A stretch of DNA of 36,455 nucleotides, taken from positions 1 through 36,455 of the forward strand of contig CACZNC010000044.1 in assembly GCA_902782445.1 (NCBI GenBank), read 5' to 3'. Below the pieces are notes generated by a model that worked only from the letters and a program-made list of their open reading frames with translations, was not told the origin of the DNA and searched no databases. The translations under genes were made by a program, and so were the position numbers. The stretch is from an uncultured Ruminococcus sp. (lineage in GTDB: Bacteria > Bacillota > Clostridia > Oscillospirales > CAG-272). Shown here piece after piece: positions 31,407 to 36,455 of the stretch; the first letter of the stretch is position 1; each line of letters begins with the position of its first letter.

Positions 31407-32717
31407 TCACTTTGCGAGAAGGAGATCGAAGTGTTCGAGGGCCGTGCAGAGTTCTTTCAGGAACTTCGCGGCAGGCGCGCCGTCGACGGCTCTGTGGTCG
31501 AAGGTCAGGGACAGGCCCATGGCAGGGTAGACCGTGCCGTCCGCCTTCACGCGGTTGACGGTGCAGCACACGCCGAGGATCGCGGTCTGGGGCGGGTTGA
31601 TGACGGGCGTGAAGCTCTCCACTCCCATCGAGCCGAGATTGGAGACGGTGAAGGATCCGCCGCTCATCTCATCGGGCGTCAGCTTGCCGTCGCGGGCCTT
31701 TGCCGCAAGGGTCTTGGTCTCGGCGGCGAGGGAGGCGAGAGTCATCTTTTCCGCGCCGAAGAGGACGGGAACCAGCAGTCCGCGGTCCGTGTCCACCGCC
31801 ATGCCGACGTTGGCGTGCTTATACTTGCGGAAGGTGTTGTCGATGAGGTTGGCGTTGATCTCCGGGTAGGAGGGCAGGATCCGGGAGACGGCGAAGAGGA
31901 CCATGTCGTTGACGGTGATCTTGCCGAGACCGAGGGCCTCTCCCGCTTCCTTCAGCTTCGCGCGGAACGCCATGAGGTTCGTCGCGTCGAAGGAGGAGTT
32001 GAGGGTGAGCTGCGCCATCTCAGAGAGGGAGGCGTGCATGGATTTCGCGATGACCTTGCGGATATTGGACATCGGCTCCTCGACGTAAGCGCGCAGATCC
32101 TCGGCGGAGGGAGCGGCTTCGGCGGCCTTGGCGGGAGCGGGGATCTCCTCTGCCTTCGCGGGCTCTTCCGCTGCCATGGGCTTGCCGGCGAGGAAGGCTT
32201 CGACAGCCTCGGTCGCCGCGGTGAATCCGGCGTCAAGGGCTTTGTTGACGTCTCTTTCGATGATGCGTCCGTGGGGGCCGGTGGGGGTGACCTTGGTCAG
32301 ATCCGCTCCGGCGTCGAGGGCGAGGTGACGGGCGCGGGGAGAGATGAAGACCCGTTCGCCGTCGGATTCGGAAACGGTGGCTTCGGCTTCGGCCGCGGCG
32401 GGCTTTTCTTCCTTCGCTTCTTCCGCGGGAGCGGCGTCGTCGGCATCCTTCTTCGGCAGCAGGGCTGAAATGTCCTCGCCGGGCTCGCCGATGATGCAGA
32501 CGGGATCGAGACAGGGAATCACGTCCCCTTCGGCCGCCAGCACTTCGAGAACGGTGCCGGAAACCTGGGCAGGCTCGTCGAAGGCGCTCTTGTCCGTTTC
32601 GTAGGAGAAGAGAATATCGCCGGTTTCGACCCGGTCGCCCTTCTTCTTCTGCCACGTCGTGATGATGCAGGATTCGACGCTCTGACCCTGACGGGGCATG
32701 ATGACTACGTTTGCCAT
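31407..32717 (-). CDS. Dihydrolipoamide acyltransferase (E2)
   Basis: 436 aa. One lipoyl domain at the N-terminus with the lipoylated Lys43 in ETDKSAF. An Ala/Glu/Pro-rich linker, a peripheral-subunit-binding domain (about 124-160, ISPRARHLALDAGADLTKV) and a second linker follow. The CAT domain ends with DHRAVDG, His408 and Asp412 being catalytic. It passes the acyl group from lipoyl to CoA and is the core of the complex. AAAGGAA lies before the ATG. First enzyme gene after the DeoR-type regulator. Confidence 0.93.
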   Translation of the reverse strand: MANVVIMPRQGQSVESCIITTWQKKKGDRVETGDILFSYETDKSAFDEPAQVSGTVLEVLAAEGDVIPCLDPVCIIGEPGEDISALLPKKDADDAAPAEEAKEEKPAAAEAEATVSESDGERVFISPRARHLALDAGADLTKVTPTGPHGRIIERDVNKALDAGFTAATEAVEAFLAGKPMAAEEPAKAEEIPAPAKAAEAAPSAEDLRAYVEEPMSNIRKVIAKSMHASLSEMAQLTLNSSFDATNLMAFRAKLKEAGEALGLGKITVNDMVLFAVSRILPSYPEINANLIDNTFRKYKHANVGMAVDTDRGLLVPVLFGAEKMTLASLAAETKTLAAKARDGKLTPDEMSGGSFTVSNLGSMGVESFTPVINPPQTAILGVCCTVNRVKADGTVYPAMGLSLTFDHRAVDGAPAAKFLKELCTALEHFDLLLAK

Positions 32718-32741
32718 GTTGAAGTTCCTTTCTTATGATAA

Positions 32742-32763
32742 CCGGGCGATCCGAAGATGCCGG
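32742..32763 (-). other. UUCG-capped hairpin in the DeoR-E2 intergenic gap
   Basis: On the minus strand CCGGCATC and GATCGCCCGG pair around TTCG with two bulged C. There is no T-run after it, so it is not an obvious terminator. It could be an mRNA-processing or stability element. Confidence 0.35.
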
Positions 32764-32796
32764 GGTTTTTCGGGGGAGACGGGAGCGGGAGATTCC

Positions 32797-33567
32797 TCAC
32801 TCCGAGACGTTGATGACCTTCACGTCGTGGCCCGCGGCGAGGCGCGAGAGCTCCGGCGGAAGGGGGGCGTTGGTGATGAGCACGTGGGCCGAGGAAAAAT
32901 CGGCGAAGGTATAGGGCAGGGAACGGTCGATCTTCGAGGCGTCCATCAGAATGACGACCAGCCGCGCCTTTTCCGCCACCACGCGCTTGAGCTCGCACTC
33001 CGAGTAGTTCCCGACGGTGAATCCGCTGCGGGAGGAGAGCCCGGAGGGGGAGAGAAAGGCAATGTCGATGTTGATGTCCTGCAGGAATTTCGTGGCCTGC
33101 GCGCCGGTGATCGTATGGTTGTCGTGGTCGAGGCGGCCTCCGACGATGTTCACGATGGGCATCCCGATCTTGCACAGCTCGAGGGCGGCCGCCGGATCCG
33201 TCGTGGTGAAGGTGAACCGGTCGTTCGGGACGTACTGGACGATATGCTGGAGGGTCGAGCCGGAGTCGATGAAGATGGAGCGGCCGGTTTCGAGGAATTC
33301 CGCGGCTCTCTGGGCGATGGAGTCCTTCGAGCGGACGTTTTCGTTCATCCTCGTGGCGATGGAGCCGTCCGTCTGGGTGGTGATGAACTTCATGCTTCTC
33401 GCGCCGCCCCGCACCTTGATGGCCTCGTGGACGGACTCGAAGTATTCGATATCGCGCCGCAGGGTCATGCCCGAGACGTTCGGGAACATGGCCTCCAGCT
33501 CCTTGATCGACACAAAGGGCCTGATCTGCAAAAGAGCGCGGATCTGTTCGCGCCTTTCGTTGTACAT
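32797..33567 (-). CDS. DeoR/GlpR-family transcriptional regulator
   Basis: 256 aa. N-terminal DeoR winged helix (residues 1-57, RREQIRALLQIRPFVSIKELEAMFPNVSGMTLRRDIEYFE). A C-terminal DeoRC sugar-phosphate-isomerase-like sensor domain holds IDSGSTLQHI, IVNIVGGRL and MDASKID motifs. Members usually repress catabolic operons and respond to phosphorylated sugars. It is 79 nt upstream of E2 in the same direction, so it most likely controls the dehydrogenase complex and itself. AAGGAG before the ATG. Confidence 0.88.
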   Translation of the reverse strand: MYNERREQIRALLQIRPFVSIKELEAMFPNVSGMTLRRDIEYFESVHEAIKVRGGARSMKFITTQTDGSIATRMNENVRSKDSIAQRAAEFLETGRSIFIDSGSTLQHIVQYVPNDRFTFTTTDPAAALELCKIGMPIVNIVGGRLDHDNHTITGAQATKFLQDINIDIAFLSPSGLSSRSGFTVGNYSECELKRVVAEKARLVVILMDASKIDRSLPYTFADFSSAHVLITNAPLPPELSRLAAGHDVKVINVSE

Positions 33568-33616
33568 GGCACACGCTCCTTCCGTGATCCTGTCAAAGTA
33601 ACATTTTTTACACCCT

Positions 33617-33646
33617 ATTTTAACACATCCGGTGTGAGAAAGTCAA
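33617..33646 (-). promoter_or_regulatory. Promoter and candidate operator of the DeoR-E2-E3-E1 operon
   Basis: On the minus strand TTGACT (33641-33646) and TAAAAT (33617-33622) with an 18-nt spacer. The spacer holds the imperfect dyad CACATCCGGTGTG (plus strand, 33624-33636), a plausible DeoR-protein site. Confidence 0.6.
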
Positions 33647-33657
33647 TGGATCGCGTG

Positions 33658-33691
33658 AAAAAAGCCGGACTTTCATGGTAAAAAATCCGGC
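33658..33691 (-). terminator. Terminator of murC
   Basis: On the minus strand GCCGGA and TCCGGC (33686-33691 with 33664-33669) enclose a loop with further T/A pairing, then six T. Confidence 0.8.
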
Positions 33692-33719
33692 GGTACTTTG
33701 TGAACAATCTTGGTGATTC

Positions 33720-35150
33720 TCAACGGGAATAGCAATCCCGCAGGATGGAGGCGGTCTTTTCCACGTCCCCCGCGCCCATGACGAGGATCATGTCCCCCTC
33801 CCCGGTCTCCTCCGCGGCGATCCGGGCGGCTTCCTCGAAGGACGGGACGCGGCGGGCGGGCTTTCCTTTTTCCCGGACGGCGGCGGCGAGATCCTCGGAG
33901 GTGACCCCGTAGGTGTTCGTCTCCCGGGCGGCGTAGATGTCGCAGAACAGGAAGTCGTCCGCCCCGCTCTCCGCGAAGGAGGAGACGAAGCCGTCGAAGA
34001 GCTCGGCCGTGCGGGAATAGGTGTGGGGCTGGAACACAACGGTCAGCCTGCCGGAGCAGACGTCCCGGGCTGCGCGCAGGGTCGCCGCGATCTCCGTCGG
34101 ATGGTGGGCGTAATCGGAATAGACGACGGCTCCGGCCTTTGTCACCGAGATCCGCTCCATCCGGCGGGAGATCCCCGGATAGGAGGACAGTCCCGCGGCG
34201 GCGGCTTCGGGGGACACGCCGGATTCGACGGAGGCGGCAAAGGCGGCGAGGGCGTTCGAAACGTGGTGGCTCCCCGGGATTTTGAGTTCCACCCCGTACC
34301 GGCTCCCGTCGGAGGCGCGCACGATGTCGAAGGAGGAGAAGCCGCCCTCGGTTTTCTCGTTCTCCGCGCGGTAGTCGGCATCCGCTTTCTTCCGGGAGAA
34401 GGTCACGGACCTGCAGGCCAGATCCGGGCGGACGAGCATGCAGTTCTCGTCGTCGGCGTTCAGCACCGCGAGCCCGCTTGGCCCCGTCAGGGAGGCGAAT
34501 TTCGTGAAGGACTCCCGGATCCGCTCGATGGAGGGGAAGTAGTCCACGTGGTCCAGCTCGATGTTGAGGATCACGGCGACGGTCGGGCGGAAATCGAGGA
34601 AGGAATCCATGTATTCGCAGGCTTCGAAGGCGAAGAAATCCTCTTTCCCGATCCGGTCGACGGCACCGGTCTCGAGCATGGGCGCGCCGTTGAGCACCGT
34701 GGGATCGACCCCGGCTTCGGTGAGGATCCGGCAGAGCATCCCGGTGGTGGAGCTCTTTCCGTGGGTACCCGAGACGCCGATCCGCACGCCGCACCCGGTC
34801 ATGAGCCAGCCGAGGAAGTCGGCCCGGGAGATCAGCGGGATCCCGTGCTCCTTCGCCCAGGCGTATTCCGGGTTGGTCTCCGGCATGGCGACGGTGTAGA
34901 CCAGGGCGTCCGCGTCCTTCACGTGCTCCGGGTCGGATTCGTAATAGACCGGGATCCCCATTTTTTCAAGCCGCGCGGTGATGGGGGAGGGGGTGCGGTC
35001 GTAGCCCGAGACGGCGAATCCTCTGAGGGAGGCGAGGACCGCGAGGGAATTCATGCTCACGCCCCCGATCCCGGCGAAGAAAATTCTGTTTTTTCCCGTG
35101 AGTATACTTTGAATACCGTCGGGTCCGAAATGCGTATTGGGAAGTGCCAT
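33720..35150 (-). CDS. murC: UDP-N-acetylmuramate--L-alanine ligase MurC
   Basis: 476 aa, normal length. It adds L-Ala to UDP-MurNAc with ATP, the first peptide step of cytoplasmic peptidoglycan precursor synthesis. Visible are the N-terminal Rossmann domain (FFAGIGGVSMNSLA), the ATP loop GTHGKSSTT (128-136, Lys132), the Mur-ligase central motif ILNIELDHVDYF, and the C-terminal SDYAHHPTEI and FQPHTYSRT. The ATG at 35150 has only a weak GAGGA upstream. Divergent from spoVG. Confidence 0.95.
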   Translation of the reverse strand: MALPNTHFGPDGIQSILTGKNRIFFAGIGGVSMNSLAVLASLRGFAVSGYDRTPSPITARLEKMGIPVYYESDPEHVKDADALVYTVAMPETNPEYAWAKEHGIPLISRADFLGWLMTGCGVRIGVSGTHGKSSTTGMLCRILTEAGVDPTVLNGAPMLETGAVDRIGKEDFFAFEACEYMDSFLDFRPTVAVILNIELDHVDYFPSIERIRESFTKFASLTGPSGLAVLNADDENCMLVRPDLACRSVTFSRKKADADYRAENEKTEGGFSSFDIVRASDGSRYGVELKIPGSHHVSNALAAFAASVESGVSPEAAAAGLSSYPGISRRMERISVTKAGAVVYSDYAHHPTEIAATLRAARDVCSGRLTVVFQPHTYSRTAELFDGFVSSFAESGADDFLFCDIYAARETNTYGVTSEDLAAAVREKGKPARRVPSFEEAARIAAEETGEGDMILVMGAGDVEKTASILRDCYSR

Positions 35151-35363
35151 GCGGCTTTTGTCCTCGTTTCTGCAGAAATGGCGCGGGATCCGTGCTGTTC
35201 AAGGAATCGCGCGGTTCGCGGGAACCCTCTTCGGGGTGGATTGGAGTCAATTATTAAATTCTGAATTTTATTTTTTAATAAACATTTCAATTTTTGACTG
35301 AATATAGTTCATATAAATACTGTATAATGCAATTGCCCGAAGGGGCAGAAACAGAGGTGTCTC
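35151..35363. promoter_or_regulatory. A/T-rich intergenic region between murC and spoVG
   Basis: About 35248-35330 is markedly A/T-rich compared with its surroundings. A TATAAT at 35323-35328 is the likely -10 of spoVG. TTGACT at 35294-35299 is too far away (23 nt), and no good -35 sits at 16-18 nt, so an activator or alternative sigma factor may be involved. I see no confident promoter for murC. Confidence 0.45.
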
Positions 35364-35681
35364 ATGGTTATTACCGACATCAAAGTACGCAAGCTGTTCG
35401 ACGACGGCCCGATGAAGGCGATCGTGTCCGTCACCTTCGACGACCAGCTCGTACTGCACGACATCAAGGTCATCGGCGTCCGGGAAAGGAATTTCATCGT
35501 GATGCCCAGCCGGAAGAAATCCGACGGAACGTACCGCGATATCGTCCATCCCATCAACGCCGAATTCCGGGGCCTCATGGAGGAAGAAGTCCTCCGCGCC
35601 TATGAGGAGGAAGTCGCCAGAAACGAAGCGGAATCGCAGATCGCGTCCGCGGAAGAAAGCGAGTATGCGGCAGAGGTCTGA
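35364..35681 (+). CDS. spoVG: Septation/sporulation regulator SpoVG
   Basis: 105 aa, against about 97 in Bacillus. The conserved core is all present: ITDIKVRKLF, MKAIVSVTFDDQLVLHDIKVI, FIVMPSRKKSDGTYRDIVHPINAEFR. SpoVG is a small nucleic-acid-binding protein tied to cell division, sporulation and surface polymers in Bacillota. The last ~20 residues are an acidic tail. GAGGTG lies upstream of the ATG. Single gene followed by a long hairpin terminator. Confidence 0.95.
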   Translation: MVITDIKVRKLFDDGPMKAIVSVTFDDQLVLHDIKVIGVRERNFIVMPSRKKSDGTYRDIVHPINAEFRGLMEEEVLRAYEEEVARNEAESQIASAEESEYAAEV

Positions 35682-35776
35682 TCAGGCCGTCCTACCGCGT
35701 TCGGCAGTTCCCCGCGGGAGAGCGGGAAGACATCTTCGTTTTCGACATTTGATCCAGTCACCGCAGGTTGCCCGAT

Positions 35777-35828
35777 AAATCCATCGGCCGCAGGAATCCG
35801 AACCCTGCCGAGGTGGATTTTTCTTTTT
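35777..35828 (+). terminator. Terminator after spoVG
   Basis: A long hairpin begins at AAATCCAT (35777) and closes with GTGGATTT, with GCAGG/CCTGC inside and one internal loop. A T-rich tract (TTTTTCTTTTT) runs to 35828. Confidence 0.8.
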
Positions 35829-35859
35829 GCGCCGGGAACCCGGGGGGGCGGCGGGGAAC

Positions 35860-35898
35860 AAAAAAACCCCGGCGGAGCAGTTCGAATGCTCGCTGAGG
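35860..35898 (-). terminator. Terminator of tRNA-Gly
   Basis: On the minus strand CCTCAGCGAGCA pairs with TGCTCCGCCGGGG (one mismatch, one bulge), followed by seven T. It begins about 12 nt after the tRNA. Confidence 0.8.
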
Positions 35899-35909
35899 TT
35901 TTGTGCTCC

Positions 35910-35980
35910 AGCGGATGGGGGGAATCGAACCCCTAACTCAAGCTTGGGAAGCTGGCGTTTTACCACTAAACTACATCCGC
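35910..35980 (-). tRNA. tRNA-Gly(CCC)
   Basis: 71 nt. The acceptor stem pairs GCGGATG with CATCCGC, and the discriminator is U as for bacterial tRNA-Gly. The D-arm is GTTT/AAAC. The anticodon loop TTCCCAA gives anticodon CCC, reading GGG. The T-loop is TTCGATT. Two mismatches are visible: C-U at 28:42 in the anticodon stem and A-C at 49:65 in the T-stem. CCA is not encoded. It has its own consensus promoter and terminator. Confidence 0.93.
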
Positions 35981-35988
35981 GCGAGGAC

Positions 35989-36017
35989 ATTATACCACGG
36001 AGGGGGCGGGATGTCAA
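35989..36017 (-). promoter_or_regulatory. Consensus promoter of tRNA-Gly
   Basis: On the minus strand TTGACA (36012-36017) and TATAAT (35989-35994), both perfect, 17-nt spacer, about 8 nt before the tRNA. Confidence 0.9.
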
Positions 36018-36121
36018 GAGCGGTCCGAAAGATTTTTTGCCTCCCCGTCCGATTTTTTGCCGGGCAGATCCGACCTGTTCCGCGGGGAAGGGAGATCCCT
36101 CACCGCATCCCGCCGGGCCGG

Positions 36122-36156
36122 AAAAACAAGAAATCCGAACCGAAACCGGTCCGGAT
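36122..36156 (-). terminator. Terminator of tRNA-Leu
   Basis: On the minus strand ATCCGGACCG (36147-36156) pairs with CGGTTCGGAT (36133-36142) around GTTT, then TTCTTGTTTTT. Confidence 0.85.
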
Positions 36157-36163
36157 CGCTTTC

Positions 36164-36247
36164 TGCGGGTGAAAGGACTTGAACCTTCACGAAGTTGCCC
36201 CCACAAGAACCTGAATCTTGCGCGTCTGCCAATTCCGCCACACCCGC
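36164..36247 (-). tRNA. tRNA-Leu(CAG)
   Basis: 84 nt with the long variable arm of a class II tRNA. The acceptor stem pairs GCGGGTG with CACCCGC, discriminator A. Anticodon stem CAAGA/TCTTG with loop TTCAGGT gives anticodon CAG, reading CTG. The T-loop is TTCAAGT. CCA is not encoded. Confidence 0.95.
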
Positions 36248-36272
36248 GCGGGTCGTTCTTTCGAACGGTGCT

Positions 36273-36301
36273 ATTATACCAAAGGCGGGAGGCTTTGTCA
36301 A
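36273..36301 (-). promoter_or_regulatory. Consensus promoter of tRNA-Leu
   Basis: On the minus strand TTGACA (36296-36301) and TATAAT (36273-36278), both perfect, 17-nt spacer. Confidence 0.9.
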
Positions 36302-36328
36302 GAGGTTTCGGAAAAGTTTTTTCGCGTC

Positions 36329-36357
36329 TTGCTTTTTTGCCCCTCCTCCGCTATACT
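36329..36357 (+). promoter_or_regulatory. Promoter firing into repeat copy C
   Basis: TTGCTT at 36329-36334 and TATACT at 36352-36357 with a 17-nt spacer. The -10 box ends one base before the element's terminus, so a transcript would begin inside the left terminal repeat. Confidence 0.55.
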
Positions 36358-36358
36358 G

Positions 36359-36455
36359 ATACTATATTCCTTCTATAAAGCTGTCTTCATGGGTTTTGAT
36401 CGCTCTCCGTAGAATGCGAACGACGGGGTGGGAATACCATTTATCCAAACATGAC
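36359..36455 (+). repeat. Intergenic repeat copy C (right end outside window)
   Basis: 36359-36421 matches the left block of copy B (13842-13904) at 54 of 63 positions, including an identical 25-nt run starting ATGGGTTTTGATCG at 36389. The copy B hairpin is present but weaker, because one base changes in its right arm. After GCGAAC the sequence 36422-36455 matches neither copy A nor copy B. Same orientation as the other two copies. Confidence 0.8.

Noticed and set aside
27502..32468. Two open frames of more than 800 codons on the plus strand
   Set aside because: Both are antisense to the E1, E3 and E2 genes, which carry all expected catalytic motifs.
35795..35813. tRNA T-arm-like sequence on the minus strand (CAGGG, TTCGGAT, TCCTG)
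   Set aside because: No matching acceptor, D- or anticodon arms are near. It is the apical part of the spoVG terminator hairpin.

Overview
The window looks like chromosomal DNA of an uncultured, GC-rich member of the Clostridia (Bacillota). The evidence is a SpoVG homologue, a T-box leader, many consensus TTGACA/TATAAT promoters with 17-nt spacers, strong AGGAGG-type ribosome sites, tRNA genes that do not encode CCA, and a rich set of XRE/GntR/DeoR regulators. There is no phage, plasmid, CRISPR or transposase gene. Both ends of the window lie inside copies of the same intergenic repeat, so the window is probably a whole contig that stopped assembling at repeats (inference).

Layout. 1-167: right part of repeat copy A. 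251-2279 (minus): LD-carboxypeptidase then SGNH esterase. 2464-3744: MFS transporter. 3785-5271: small XRE regulator divergent from an SLH-domain secreted protein, with a direct-repeat operator between them. 5396-8349: C-terminally truncated MocR regulator, threonine aldolase and an alpha/beta hydrolase. 8463-10522 (minus): P-loop kinase resembling chloramphenicol phosphotransferase, then a fused shikimate dehydrogenase-shikimate kinase. 10670-13780: RecG and an XRE-helical regulator. 13842-13998: complete repeat copy B. 13998-17867 (minus): GH38 alpha-mannosidase coupled to a PHP phosphoesterase behind a LacI-type operator. 18033-20714: a T-box leader, most likely isoleucine-specific, in front of a fused HTH-cupin-acyl-CoA synthetase. 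20905-23223: Cys-type sulfatase and MscS channel. 23440-26631: S41-like protease and two overlapping XRE paralogues. 26754-27390: MntA-HepT toxin-antitoxin pair. 27475-33567 (minus): DeoR regulator, E2, E3 and a fused E1 alpha-beta of a 2-oxoacid dehydrogenase complex. 33720-35150 (minus): MurC; 35364-35681: SpoVG. 35910-36247 (minus): tRNA-Gly(CCC) and tRNA-Leu(CAG). 36359-36455: left part of repeat copy C.

Two things stand out. First, an amino-acid-sensing T-box controls an acyl-CoA synthetase that itself carries a DNA-binding domain and a cupin. With an Ile specifier this would fit salvage of 2-methylbutyrate into isoleucine: activation to the CoA ester, reductive carboxylation, then transamination. 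Second, a modular intergenic repeat of about 160 bp has 22-nt imperfect terminal inverted repeats, conserved end blocks with hairpins and a variable centre. It has three copies in the same orientation and no transposase. It behaves like a MITE-like element or a family of small RNA cassettes, and I do not recognise it.
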